Positions 48,020-59,534 of a stretch of DNA of 64,000 bases are shown here, in pieces (the stretch's first letter is position 1; each line of letters begins with the position of its first letter). The position numbers and the translations under genes were made by a program. The stretch comes from Hetaerina americana (lineage: Eukaryota; Arthropoda; Insecta; Odonata; Calopterygidae), in assembly GCA_022747635.1 (NCBI GenBank), contig JAKTNV010000001.1:25314490-25378489 (forward strand), read 5' to 3'. The notes beneath the pieces were generated by a model, which saw only the letters and a program-made list of their open reading frames with translations, was not told the DNA's origin and searched no databases.

Positions 48020-48860
48020 AATCCACATTTGACTGTGAATGATTGACTGAACTGTACTTTGATAAATGTACTCTGTAAATGAGCGATGAAAACTGTACAC
48101 TGAACTGTACTAAATATTAATATCTATTTGCAAAAATTGTAGTTTTACACGAATTCCCGAGTATGTTTGGATAATTTATTTGACCCATTTTCATCGGGTG
48201 GTGAATATAAAAAATTTCAATTAAATCTTTTTAAAAAAATATAAGCTTCTGTCTCTATGGCTCTAATGGCATAGGGATATCAAGCTAAACCATGATTGGC
48301 TTATTTTCAGTGGGGAAATACAAACGCTCAAATCTTTATGATTTATTTACAACTCTGGAAAACGGAACACAGACAAAAAAAACCGACGACAATTTGGATG
48401 GAAAATTTTATTATTTTGTGAAAAGAAAGTTTTGCATACTCTGGTCATCGCGCTGGAATTAACGACTCCCTTGGGTCGCCCGAAATTTTTCGTTTAAAAA
48501 TTTAGGTTACGAACTTTCTCAATGCTAGATCTCTGTCCTTATATGGAGAAAGAACCCGAGAACTTGCTTTCTGAACATGGAATGTACAAGAAGCCGTCGT
48601 CTGCTGTTTTGAAACACATCTGCCCAGAACTAATTATGATGCAATTGGCATTTTTGAATTATGAGAGTTTCAGTTGGGTTCTCGGCCATTAAATAAGAAT
48701 GACGTAAATGAAACCAGTGTATGGCGGGAATGATACAAGATTTTGAATTATCTCGGAGGAAATTTGAGCAATGGAGTCAAGGAAATGAATGAAAAATGGT
48801 ATCGCGCGAAAAATTAAAACTTTAGCCGGTATGTTTTTTTTATAAAAAACCATGATTTTT
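48020..48860. other. Intergenic, no features recognised
   Basis: AT-rich; nothing recognised. Confidence 0.4.
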
Positions 48861-48867
48861 GTTAAAA

Positions 48868-48945
48868 CGCGTATCTACATCTACACAACACTCGCAAACC
48901 GCCGTGAAGGCATGTGGCGGGGGTTGCGGAAGCACCGGACACGTG
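48868..48945 (+). repeat. Dispersed CTACATCTAC...GGCGGGG repeat
   Basis: TATCTACATCTACACAACAC, GCAAACCGCC and ATGTGGCGGGGGTTG match the copy at 24305-24362. Confidence 0.75.
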
Positions 48946-48972
48946 TAGGATTATTAGTTTGTATACACCTGG

Positions 48973-48974
<2 letters not shown>

Positions 48975-49034
<60 letters not shown>

Positions 49035-49044
49035 TTATTATTAG
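48975..49044. repeat. (TA)n then (ATT)n array at a LINE 3' end
   Basis: TA (48975-49030) passes into ATT units, which abut the LINE 3' terminus GGTAATCTACCGG. Confidence 0.95.
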
Positions 49045-49440
49045 GTAATCTACCGGTTAAGGTAGGTTTTGAGATGTACATAATTACTAATTAAATAATT
49101 TGTGACCCCTAGCAAAACACAACATCCTACTCTACATCAGGTCCCTCTTCAGCTCTGAGTACTTTCTTCCTCCCTTCATCCCGTCCAACATCCCTATCCT
49201 GCTCCTTCCCTTTCCTCGTTTGCCCAACATTCTCCCCTCTATTACAGTCTTCAACATCCCACTGCCGATCAATACGCCCTTCATCCACTTTTCCTCCCTC
49301 CATAGGATTTTTCCCAACAAACCCCTCTCTTCGTCCACCATACCAAGTACTTTCTCATTTGTTTTCTTCCCTGTCCATTTCACCTTCTCCATTCTTCTCC
49401 ACACCCACATTTCAAAAGCCTCCAGTCTAAGTCTACGGAA
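49040..49440 (-). mobile_element. LINE 3' end, close relative of 30822-31425
   Basis: The minus strand 49410-49132 encodes WVWRRMEKVKWTGKKTNEK and VIEGRMLGKRGKG. It ends in the shared 3' UTR at 49044. Comparison with 30.8-31.2 kb suggests over 90% identity, so it is among the younger LINE copies. Confidence 0.88.
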
Positions 49441-49449
49441 TACATCTAT

Positions 49450-49985
49450 AATGCATACAATGCAACATTTTCTTGAGTCTCGAAATAATCTAACATTGTA
49501 ATTGGCAAAGGAGACTGAGCTTCACCTTCGGTATGAGGTGTAAAGTTCTTTAATTCACCAAGAAAACTTGCCACCAGATACATGGTGCTAGCATATAGCG
49601 TATTCCAAGTGCTGTGTTAATTCACCGGTCTCAAAATACTGTCGTAAATATATAGAAATATTTAATTCCGTGCATAGTTCAGCATTAATTTACTCGAACC
49701 AGTAAAAAAAACATGAATATCATTGGGGAGGAAACTTCAGTTGAGTCATGATTTCGATATCTCCCATTCAGTAATCTTAAACTGTATAATACATTTGGTT
49801 TCCTAAGCTTTCATCGCTCCAAAACAGTTTTTTCTTTGTGTCATCCAATTGATGGCATAGTGAATAAGACATCGAAACATTCTTGCTTAAAAATTCAGAA
49901 TGATTAATGCGAAGATTGATGAGTTAAATAGATGTCACTTACTGCTATTTCCTGGGGCGTATTAAATTAACTCATTTAGGTTTTG
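49450..49985. other. Intergenic, no features recognised
   Basis: Nothing recognised. Confidence 0.4.
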
Positions 49986-49987
49986 GG

Positions 49988-50295
49988 TCGGGATGGTTCG
50001 AAGACTACGAGACTCGTAAGGTACTGGCTTCCCACCCCGAGAGCTTGGATTCATTTCCCGGTGGTGTCAGGATTTGGTGCTATGTGGAGAGCACCCCTAA
50101 GTGGAGTACGCAGTCCGTCGGATGGAACGCTATATTGTGCGACCCGTTGGCGCCTTTCGTTATGTGAGTAGACCAATGCCAACGCCGGGTTTCTCTCTCC
50201 ACCCATTCATCCCCATTCCCTAAATATATCGTACTTATCCAACTATTCCTAATGGCAAAAGTGACCTCATCCTTCGGTCCCCTCACTGTAATACG
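49988..50295 (+). mobile_element. SINE family 1, divergent copy
   Basis: GGGTCGGGATGGTTCGAAG head, TTCCCACCCCGAGAGC, then ACGCCGGGTTTCTCTCTCC and GACCTCATCCTTCGG. About 35 bp of the middle are missing after box B. Confidence 0.8.
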
Positions 50296-50339
50296 TAACT
50301 AATACATTCAGGGTTTATTCCCTTATAACTCTTTATATT

Positions 50340-50475
50340 CATATGAAGACCTGGCGGTCGTAAAACCACACAGCTAGAGTGAAACTTAGGCATTCGGAGG
50401 CGTCACCCGGCTTTGAACCTGGATCCTTCAGTCGGTAGCCGAATACTCTGTACCCCCTAGGTTACCACACCATAA
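50340..50475 (-). mobile_element. SINE family 2 fragment
   Basis: GGCTTTGAACCTGGATCC (box B reversed) and ACTCTGTACCCCCTAGGTTA with ACCACACC mark the tRNA-like head on the minus strand. Confidence 0.55.
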
Positions 50476-51197
50476 TTTTCGGAAGTCGTATGCACCGTAA
50501 ACATTGGTTGATGAGAATTTTCGGGAAGATTAAGTTAAGTATCATTACGCATTAAATCTCCATTGTAAAATAACGCTTAAATTTTATTCTAAAAGCACGA
50601 ATATGGATAACTCGAAGTTATATATTATGTCGTTTGGTTTTGAGGCATTTCTTCCGTAAGCGAACGAAGTTTATGTTGCTCAAATACCTGGTTCAATGGT
50701 TCCGGTGATTGAGGGACGTCCTTCAATGGCGCCATGTTTCATGACCCACAAATTAATACATCCCTCCCCCTTTCAAACCGCAGCTAACCGTTTCTCTCTC
50801 GTTCTCATTACACCTCTTTCCCATTGCGAATTTTATATCCTCGTCTGCTATTACTTTGCCGACCGACGATTGTAATTGGTTCGTGAATTAATCGCTTCCG
50901 AATACGAAGTTTGAGGAAACTTGCCAGGTTCTTTTTTAGACTATTTAGCAGGAGACATATAGTATTTCTATTATTTTTGCGCACTAACCAACATTCGCAT
51001 TCGTCATAAAATTGGTTAGTTGGATATTTTTCATAATTCGATTACTTTTATAGTTGTTCCCCCTTTTAGTTTAAATTGAAAAAGTACATTTAAATTAAAT
51101 ATGATTGATTAATATTAGAAACTTGAGTGAAAGTTTAATAAAAATATATGCATTATTAATCATTTTACTTATTAAAATTGATTCTCCATTGTTTCTT

Positions 51198-51385
51198 TTT
51201 CCGCTAGACGCGATGGAATTGATTCATCTTACCAAATATTTGGTCCGATATTCTCGCAACCTGACGTTATAAACAATAGCTAGCCCATTGAAGGAAGAAT
51301 GTCACCTCTTATCCAGAATTAATAGAGAGATATTTTATCAATTGACATTGCCAAAAGATCAATATCATAACGCAACTAATTCCAT
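51198..51385 (+). repeat. Dispersed repeat shared with 55226-55410
   Basis: TTTTTCCGCTAGACGCGATGG, CTTATCCAGAATTAA and GAGATATTTTATCAATTGA recur in order at 55.2-55.4 kb, about three quarters identical. Confidence 0.8.
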
Positions 51386-51489
51386 ATTATTGTAATGAAT
51401 AATGTTTTAATTACTTGAACGAGATTAGGGGAATATTTCACCTGCGGAATATGTATATAATATGAGCATAAAATAAGAAGAAAACTAGA

Positions 51490-51690
51490 ATCTTTGAGTG
51501 GGGAAGAGAGGATTTGATGGCAGATATCACGATTCGAGGTGTGAAACTAGAGCAAGGGGAATCATTCATCTACCTGGAATGGAAGAAGTTCGATCAGCAT
51601 CAAGCAAAGATAGCTCAAGCTAAAGAAGGCGATCTCAAAGAAGAGACAGAAGTCCAAAGAAGAGGCGTTTTTTCAAACGTGTTTTCGATT
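51490..51690 (+). mobile_element. LINE reverse-transcriptase fragment
   Basis: The frame starting 51514 reads DITIRGVKLEQGESFIYLEW and then KIAQAKEGDLK. This is the stretch after the RT palm (VKLEQVESF-YLG type) in LINE proteins. It is short, diverged and isolated. Confidence 0.5.
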
Positions 51691-51699
51691 TCCTCTGAT

Positions 51700-52845
51700 C
51701 GGTTATGGAGATCCATAAATTCGCATCTCGGTATTCGCCCTCCCCCCTTCAAGGTCGACTAACTCGCATTCTGGGCATTCCGTAAGAATAATGGCGGGGA
51801 GGTTGAGTTTTCTCTCAGGGACCAGTCGTGTCTTCCCAGCCGACTTCTTCAACTTTCCTCCCGAAGGCCCCCCCCCCGAAGTAGCACGTCCGCTTCCCCC
51901 TCTCACCTCCGGCTCACCTCGTCATTTTCGCTGGAGGCGCGGTTAAAGGTCACCCACCCGCTGGGCACATAACGCGCAAGGACGACGCTTCGCGGTTCTC
52001 AAGCACGAAGGTCACCACCCTCTCCCCTGACCGCCTTGGTCTAATTTGTCCGTCGATGCAATATCTATTCGATGCGAAATAAGTATTCGATTATATGCAC
52101 ATGAAATCCTTCGGGGATATATTATATTGGATGGGATCATTATATCAAGGCGATGATAAGACCACCTACTTATCCACGGCCTCGGTTTCAGTATAAACGC
52201 CACCCCCCCCCCCCCATCCCACGAACTAGGATTTTTCCAATTCTACCGTAAACGCATTTCAGCAGTGATCAATCAAGTGTATTTGACGAAATTTATTCCG
52301 GTAAATTACAATTGTTTTGTTAATCCTTGCAATTTTTGGCGCGGGAACTTTAAAAATAACAAATTTAAGTTAAAATGTGATCAATTCATTAATCGACAGA
52401 AAATAAGTAAATTAATTGGTTTACTTCCAGTTTTATTCAATCAAACACAGCAATTTCGATTATCAACTTTCGGAGAGATCTTCCGGGAAAACCTCAGGCG
52501 ACACAGAGAAAGGAATTAATCATCCCCTTTAACACCTTGGTGCGTGAATTTCACACGTTTCAATAGGGTTTAATACGAGAATATAACTCTACCCTAGCAT
52601 ATAAAACAAACTTTCAGGTTGATAACTGTGATTGGTTGGTCTCCTGGAAAGCTTCTCCTGATTTCTAGTAAGTGCAAATGTGATGCCGTGTTCAAATTAA
52701 TGGTGTCAATCAACTGCTGTAACTAAAAAAAACAATATCACAGTAATGAACGCCGAAGGTTGTTTTGATAGATGTGGGTAAAGAACAACTCTTACTAATA
52801 TCAATCTGAACAAAATCACACATTAATTGACTAATTAGGGGAAGT
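51700..52845. other. Intergenic, GC-richer patch and a poly-C run
   Basis: 51740-52030 is GC-richer with C runs near 51869-51878. Poly-C at 52204-52216. No gene recognised. Confidence 0.4.
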
Positions 52846-52847
52846 AC

Positions 52848-53022
52848 CTTAGCCCCTGTCCCGCCTTTGGTTTCCTAGGAAGATAGAGTACTGGAAAAAT
52901 ATATCACACAATTCATGAGTGAAGATGAGGGTACTCAGAGGCACCACTCAGGAATCGAACCTAGATCCTCTGGTCATCTTAACCAACGTCCTTTACTCAC
53001 TGGATTACCACGTCCCTCAACA
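52848..53022 (-). mobile_element. SINE family 2 copy, best preserved head
   Basis: Minus strand: GGGACGTGGTAATCCAGTGA (box A region), GGATCTAGGTTCGATTCCTG (box B), then TTTCCAGTACTCTATCTTCC. Used as the reference for the other family 2 calls. Confidence 0.82.
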
Positions 53023-53079
53023 GTTGTTAATATTATTAATGGTACGGTACAACGTAAATTTACTAGCCTCTCCTAGCAA

Positions 53080-53470
53080 AATCACAGTTTACGGACACTA
53101 CGATAGTTCCCTCTTCAATCCCGCATACTTCTTTCCTCGCATCATTCCATCGAACATGCCCCTATCTTATTCCTACCCCTTTCTCGTTTGTCTAACATTC
53201 TCCCCTCTATCACCCTTCAACATCCCATCACCAATCAGATTGCTCTTCATCCATCTTTCCGGTCTCCTTTGGATTTCTACCAACAATCCCCTCTCCTGCC
53301 CTCTCACCATGCCCACGAATCCCTCGTTTATTTTTCTTTCTGTCCATTTCACATTTTCCATCCTTGTCCAAATCCACATTATCTCAAAAGACTCCAATCC
53401 ACCCCTATCTTCTTGCTTCAATGACCATGTTTCCACGCCGTACGAAAGCAAACTCCATATCAAAATTTAA
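53080..53470 (-). mobile_element. LINE C-terminal fragment
   Basis: The minus-strand frame 53463-53173 has SYGVETWSLKQEDRGGLESF and WTRMENVKWTERKINEGF. It shares the family tail but lacks the 3' UTR. Confidence 0.82.
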
Positions 53471-53479
53471 ATGCTACCG

Positions 53480-53875
53480 ACACAATTTAAACCTACAAGA
53501 ATTAAACCAGTCGAGAATTGAAGTTCTAGGTAGGCCTTTCAAATATACATGTATGTCCACGTTAAGGTTACCTTCAACTCATGCATACTTAACGGTACGT
53601 TACATACGCATGTACATGCTTAGCCAAAATCACAGTATAACTTCAACAAAAAATGAAAAATTTGAGACAGAATACACCAAAAAATAAAAATGAACTAGGT
53701 CTACACACAAAAATGAATACAATTGCTAATTAAATTGATTGATAGAATCCCCAGTGAAACATTTTCAATATTTGCCGAATGCAGAGCTATGCTTTTAACA
53801 TGCGAAGAAATTTACATAATACATTTTCCCCTTTATGTTGCCTGGCAAAAACCTTAACGTTTTTTGGCCCATCTA
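53480..53875. other. Intergenic, no features recognised
   Basis: Nothing recognised before the mariner end. Confidence 0.4.
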
Positions 53876-53877
53876 TA

Positions 53878-55196
53878 CTACCTTGATCAAAAAGTTCCCG
53901 GAATAACCACCGTGTGGCGCTCCCATCGTTCCGATTTGAGTTCTGTTTTTTTTGTTAAATTGGTACATCTGTTGTTGATATTCCCTTTAAATCTTAGTGT
54001 CATAACTTGACATTTGCAAAAGTTACGTAGCCAAGAGTACATCTATCTCTGTGTGTGTTGCGATTTTTTACAATTTCAGAAATGGATTTAAATTTGCAAC
54101 AACGAACTTGTATTAAATTTTGCGTAAAAAACGGATTTAGTGGCGCACGGACGTTGGAAATGTTGGAAAAGTGTTTCGGCAACGATTCTCTAAAAAAAAC
54201 GGTCGTTTACCAGTGGCACGAGCGGTTCAGAAGTGGTCGTGAGTCAATCGAAGATGATGAACGCAGTGGCAGACCATCGACATCGAAAGTCGGTGAAAAA
54301 ATTGATAAAGTAAAAGAAATGTTGGTCAATAACCGCAAATTAACCATCAGAGAAATAGCGGAGGACTTGAACATTGCCTATGGATCCGCCCAAGACATTG
54401 TGGTTAATGATTTGGGTTTCCGTCGTGTAGCAGCAAAAGACCTCAATTTCATGCAAAAAAGAGACCGTGTTGACGTCGCAAAAGACATGATTTGCGAGGC
54501 TGAATCCGATCCCACATTCATCAAAAGGATCATTACTGGAGACGAGACGTGGGTTTATGAGTACGACACGCAATCCAGACATCAGGCAAGTGAATGGCGT
54601 TCACCAAATGAGCCGAGACCAAAAAAACCACGTCGTTTTCAGTCAAAAAAGAAGGCAATGCTGACGGTTTTCATGGATTACAACGGTGTAGTGCATCATG
54701 AATTTTTGCCAGAAGGCCAGACAGTAAACAAAGAGTATTATTTGGGCGTTATGAGACGTTTGCGTGAAGCAATTCGCCGAAAGAGACCAGAAATGTGGGC
54801 AGAAAACTCGTGGATTTTGCACCATGATAACGCACCGTCGCACAGTGCTATCATTATTCGTAATTTTTTGACGAAAAATGCAACAAATACCATCCAACAG
54901 CCACCGAATTCACCTGATTTGGCTCCCTGTGACTTCTTTCTGTTCAATCGAGTTAAAAAACCATTACGGGGAACGCGTTTTAGCAGCCGAGAGGAAGTAA
55001 TGGAAAAATCGCAGGAAGCACTGATGGACATACCGAAAACCGAATATAAAAAATGTTTCGAGGATTGGATCAAGCGCTGGCATAAGTGTGTTGCAGTCGA
55101 TGGGGATTACTTTGAAGGGGACAATATAGATTAAGATGAATAAACTTGTATTTTTAATTTTCTGAATAAATTCCGGGAAATTTTTGATCAAGGTAG
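53878..55196 (+). mobile_element. Full-length mariner element with both terminal repeats
   Basis: 1319 bp between TA dinucleotides (53876-53877 and 55197-55198). The ends are CTACCTTGATCAAAAAGTTC on the left and its near-perfect inverse (GATCAAGGTAG) on the right. One transposase gene with about 200 bp of 5' leader and 60 bp of trailer. Length and layout are typical of mariner. Confidence 0.96.
54082..55134 (+). CDS. Mariner transposase, complete frame but lacking linker residues
   Basis: 350 residues from MDLNLQQRTC; nine in-frame upstream codons are not used in this model. Helix-turn-helix motifs at about 35-55 and 86-104. Catalytic D154 (TGDETWVYEY), D249 (HHDNAPSH) and D284 (LAPCDFFLF), with 34 residues between the last two. 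The C terminus is normal (FEDWIKRWHKC...). Compared with the 31.4-kb copy, a 12-bp in-frame deletion removes LVPK from the KLVPKDL linker at residue 119-120, the counterpart of the conserved WVPHEL motif needed by mariner transposases. The gene is open and looks young, but the protein may be inactive. Confidence 0.95.
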   Translation: MDLNLQQRTCIKFCVKNGFSGARTLEMLEKCFGNDSLKKTVVYQWHERFRSGRESIEDDERSGRPSTSKVGEKIDKVKEMLVNNRKLTIREIAEDLNIAYGSAQDIVVNDLGFRRVAAKDLNFMQKRDRVDVAKDMICEAESDPTFIKRIITGDETWVYEYDTQSRHQASEWRSPNEPRPKKPRRFQSKKKAMLTVFMDYNGVVHHEFLPEGQTVNKEYYLGVMRRLREAIRRKRPEMWAENSWILHHDNAPSHSAIIIRNFLTKNATNTIQQPPNSPDLAPCDFFLFNRVKKPLRGTRFSSREEVMEKSQEALMDIPKTEYKKCFEDWIKRWHKCVAVDGDYFEGDNID

Positions 55197-55225
55197 TAAA
55201 TACAGCCGTGTTTAAGAGCATGAGT

Positions 55226-55410
55226 TTTTTCCGCTCGACGCGACGGAGTTGATTCGTCTTACCGTCCCGACACTCTAGTAACCTGAGGTTATTAGCAATA
55301 TATAGTCCATTGACGGACGAGTTTCACGTCTTATCCAGAATTAAGAAAGAGATATTTTATCAATTGATAGTGCAAAAACATTATATCATACGGATCAGTT
55401 CCGCTTAGGG
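55226..55410 (+). repeat. Dispersed repeat shared with 51198-51385
   Basis: It begins 30 bp after the mariner's right end. See the blocks given for the 51.2-kb copy. Confidence 0.8.
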
Positions 55411-55414
55411 ACAG

Positions 55415-57335
55415 AAATGATCGTCGGTGGCGCAATTCTGTTTAGATTTGATCTATCCGGTCACAAGTTTGTCATATCTGGCTGGATACTTGGATATTTC
55501 AGACAAGCGTGACGCATCTGTAGATATTTCGTCCTAGTGCAGTGTGACTTGCCGTGTTTACGAGGTCAGGGCATGCTTCCCAAGGATGAAACAGCACTCA
55601 CTTGCATCGCCGTGGGTATTGCTTTCGTGTTTACGCCCTGAATAAGAGAAATAATAAAGAATGATACCAGTTGGCCTTAATGCTTCGAAGTGAAAAATGC
55701 GCACGGGAACACCTACGCCTTTTATAAGCATGCTGCGAGGACATAAAAACCAGAGTGCAGGAATAACGAGGGGATTAATGGCACAGATTTATTTATATAT
55801 ATGATATATATATATACATACATGTATACACACACACACCAATAAATATGTTTGCAAGTATTTGAACCTTCCTTCATCGTAGGAGGACGATATTACTTGA
55901 TGCTGGTTCCAGAGTGTGAATGGGGCTGTCATCCAAAAGTTTCCGATTTGACTGACGAATCTTGTCAACAGTGGGGGCAGCAGTGTATGGACGTGAGGCA
56001 ATATTTATTATTCCGGCCATGGTAGATCACCGTTAGCGGTAAGGAAGGCGACACAAGATTACAGGCAATGTAGCTCATAACGCTTATATCTAGCTTGAGC
56101 AATTGCAGCCATCGCGCTTGCGCGATACGATTTATTGTTGCGTATAACTCCTCATGATCAACAGTGGGTTTTGGCCTTTGAAACAATCTACGCAAATATA
56201 TTCCTCTCTTACAGTAAAAGATGGATATATTTCCTATTGGATATTGAATCGCTTCCGACGCATTATTTTTCCTTTACAACATTAATTGATTGGAAATTTC
56301 GTCGAATAAAATTCCTGCTTTTTTTTCGAAGACCGCTCTGAACTCTCCCTGCCGAATACCCATCAATGGAAAAAAAGACGGTTTGCTGCGTGACGCGAAG
56401 TCACAGTTACACAACGCTTTATGCCCTCGGAAGACGCTGTTTTTTTTCAAAATGAGCGCCGTTGCACAGCATCACGAACCTACAGGATGAAGTTATCTAA
56501 CATTTAATTCGATTCAGCGCGAGATCTCTCTGTCAATTTTATGGCAGTGGACATTTAAAATGTGACTTGCTCTTAGCACTCCCGTAAAAGATCTAAAATA
56601 AAAACAGGGCAATAGAAATATATCTACATATATAGCTGACTAAGTAGTAATCAAGCATCTAAATTACGAGTGCTCCCAACAAGGAAGCCTATAGCCTAAA
56701 GGCCATAAACCTTAAAGGTATTTTTCATGGGCCGGCGATACGAAATACTATATCTAGAGGCACACTCTCACACGTTGCCCAATTTATGACGGGTTCAAGG
56801 TGGGAGGCCCATTATTGTGCCGCTCGTGTGAGCTTTTCCGTACAATCGTTATATATATATATATATATGTATATATATTGTATGTTCTTTCACAATTTCG
56901 GGTACACGCAATAATCAACTGCTGGGCGATCGATTCGACTGAGATCAACCATCAAATGTTTTCAGCATTTGCATTCGATGTGGAGCACGATGCCCTCGGT
57001 GGTTTTTCTGGCAATATACCGCAGTCATCATTCCAACTGCATGCATTCGTTTCAAAATCTGTCTTCTTCATAATGAAAGTTTTCAACTTGGCTCACAACG
57101 CCCCCAGGGAAACACACCCAAGGGCACAGCGGGGAGCAACCTTAGAGGCTGCTGATATCTTAGAACTCTTGCCACCTCATTATGAAATGCCTTCGTTTCT
57201 TCTCACATCTCCCGATATAGCCACTGAACCATGCTTTAAACCCACACCATCGTTCGCTCTATCAATGAGAATGATGAAATCATTCAATTACCTATAGATA
57301 TAAAGAAGGCCGATATCCTACACTCCCTGCATCCT
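55415..57335. other. Intergenic, no features recognised except short TA tract
   Basis: Short TA/CA-rich tracts near 55794-55838 and 56850-56876. An open frame at 56800-57297 (165 residues) includes the TA-encoded Tyr-Ile run and has no recognised domain. Confidence 0.4.
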
Positions 57336-57339
57336 GATT

Positions 57340-57560
57340 CAATGAAGACTTTAGGAAACCACTTCCATATTTGACGGGCCTTTTCTTAACATCCTTACCC
57401 AAATTAATCAATTCCCTCCTGATTGTGATCGCTTCTTAGTCCAATGCAATTTTTATTCTTACGCCCCTTGTACCTTGTATTGTCCTATGTACTTTGATCA
57501 TCTTCCTCATTAACATTTCCAAGATAGGTAAACTGATACAGGTGATAATTTTATTGTATA
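57340..57560 (-). mobile_element. Degenerate LINE fragment
   Basis: GACGGGCCTTTTCTTAACAT with CCTTACCCAA, and CAATTCCCTCCTGATTGTGA with CTTCTTAGTCCAATGCAATT, align with 31.3-31.4 kb and 40.1 kb. Confidence 0.65.
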
Positions 57561-57827
57561 TTTTCCGAAGATTTAGACACGCATTCACCGTAAAAGTACT
57601 AGCACATACCTAGGTGTTCTTTCTTAATTGAAGGATATTTTTTTCAACGCATGAAAAAATTGATTCGCACGAATTTTGCTTAAACGGACCTCATGAAATG
57701 GTTGCCATGACTCTGGGAAATGGAGAAGACCAGGAAAAAGTCCGTTTTCCATTTTCTTTTTATGAGATAACAGAAATTTATTTGGAAGAAATTCTCCACC
57801 GTATCAGTCCTTCGCAATCAAACAACA

Positions 57828-58425
57828 TCAACATTTGGCATCGACGATCAACATCGGAACTCGGACAATTGACATCGAAAATCGGCATCGAAAGTTGGCA
57901 TCGACAATAGAAATCAAATATACACATCTAGAATTGATATCGAAATTATCAATATACAATCGACATCTACAATAGTCATCGACATTTAAAATATACAACG
58001 TGAATCTAAAAGATTCATAGATCGAAAGTTGGTATCGACAATAGAAATCAACTATACGCATCTACAATTGTTATCGAAATTATCAATATTCAATCGACAT
58101 TGAAAATATATAATTTAAATCTAAAAGCTTCATAGATCGAAAGTTGGCATCGACAATAGAAATCAAGTTAACACATCTACAATTGTTATCGAAATTATCA
58201 ATATACAATCGACATCTACAATAGTCATCGACATTGAAAATATACAATTTAAATCTGAAAGCTTCATAGATCGGAATTCGGCATCGACAGTAGAAATCAA
58301 GTATACACATCTACAATTGTCATCGAAATTATCAATATACAATCGACATCTACAATAGTAATCGACATTGACAATATACAATTTAAATCTAAGAGCTTCA
58401 TAGACAATCGGCATCGAAAGTCGGC
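57828..58425. repeat. Minisatellite, four to five units of about 114-134 bp
   Basis: Units begin at about 57893, 58027, 58141 and 58275 with AGTTGGCATCGACAATAGAA or a close variant, and contain GAAATTATCAATATACAATC. The second unit is about 20 bp shorter. Units are themselves built of degenerate ATCGACA-type words. Minus-strand open frames through it (IVDVDCILIIS repeats) are a by-product of the repeat. Confidence 0.9.
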
Positions 58426-58449
58426 ATAAAACAAACAAAAAGTATTGAA

Positions 58450-58620
58450 AATCAAAACACTCTGCTCCATATTTCCTCCTGCCTTTGGATTACTCCCAAC
58501 AATCAATCCTCTCTCCTCCTTATTCCCTATTCACTTCTTCCCTCGTTTTCGATTTCGTCCAAATTTTCTTTTCCATCCTTCTCCACGCCCACATCCAAAG
58601 CTTATTCCTCCCTCGCCATT
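58450..58620 (-). mobile_element. Degenerate LINE fragment
   Basis: TTTGGATTACTCCCAACAATC and TTCCATCCTTCTCCACGCCCAC align with the LINE tail on the minus strand. Confidence 0.5.
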
Positions 58621-58629
58621 AGCGAATAA

Positions 58630-59200
58630 TGCGCAAACGACGTTCACGAGGGAACGCGACAGTCAGAGAGTGTTTCTGGATTGCATTCGTTACGCGAGAC
58701 CCCTCCCTGAGAAGCGTCGTGACATATAGTATAGTACTTCACGGAGGGGATTGACGGGAAAAGTTAGAAATATCCCAGGCGCGCGTCCTTCCATGCACTG
58801 AAATCATTTCATTCCAGCGTCAAGGACGTCCTCTACTTATGGGGTGGTGTGTGGGCACTCAACGTAATTGTCCATGGGGACACCGCAATTTTTTCCTCCC
58901 ACTCGTAAACCGCACCGAATATAATTAGCGTCCTCGTTTGTGAATTCTGGCTGTGGGACAATGGCCTCTGTGGCGAAGCCAAGTGGAGGCAAGCCGCCTG
59001 TTATACACACACGACGAAAGAACGAAACTCCTTCCTAAGTGAAGGGAGATGTCTTAACGACAATGACTGTCTTCCTCACAGGCAATCTAACAATTAAAAA
59101 TTGGGTTTTCGATTGTCCCTGTAATAAATTACTCATCTCACGTGGACCTCTGTTTCCTCACCATGCTTAACTCCTCGTTTTCGAATAGGGCTGAGCGACA
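58630..59200. other. Intergenic, no features recognised
   Basis: Somewhat GC-richer than the neighbourhood; nothing recognised. Confidence 0.4.
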
Positions 59201-59204
59201 TTTT

Positions 59205-59530
59205 GATATGTCGAGTGTGAGTTGACATTAAATTTGATTTCGACCTGTCGAAACGACTTGTCGAGTGTCGTCGACAAGTCGTTATCAATGTTATGTCAAT
59301 AATGATGTTGAGGACGTTCTCGTATAGATGTTGATTTGGAATTGACGTCACTATTGATGCCGACGTTGATATTTCTGTCGATTTGACATTGTTGTTGAGG
59401 TCGAAATTGATGTCAATACTGATTCCGAGTTTAATAAAACTGATGCTGAGGTCGCTATTGATGACGCCATCGATAATGACATAGGCGTCTATATTAATTT
59501 AGATTTCGATATTGATGTGGTCATTGCTGT
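59205..59530. repeat. Degenerate TTGATGTCGA-type repeat tract
   Basis: Irregular GATGTTGA/TGACGTC/GTCGAAATTGATGTC words, complementary to the words of the 57.8-58.4 kb minisatellite. It includes a 13-bp inverted pair AACGACTTGTCGA/TCGACAAGTCGTT near 59252-59283. Confidence 0.6.
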
Positions 59531-59534
59531 GTAC

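Noticed and set aside
56800..57297. 165-residue open frame
   Set aside because: It includes a TA-derived Tyr-Ile run and runs through intergenic sequence with no known domain; not supported as a gene.
57828..58425. CRISPR-like array
   Set aside because: The units are long tandem repeats of about 114-134 bp without unique spacers, in a eukaryotic context; it is a minisatellite.
57828..58506. Coding gene with repeats (minus-strand frames rich in IVDVD and CRCR)
   Set aside because: Unit lengths are not multiples of three, frames switch between units, and the peptides are by-products of satellite words.
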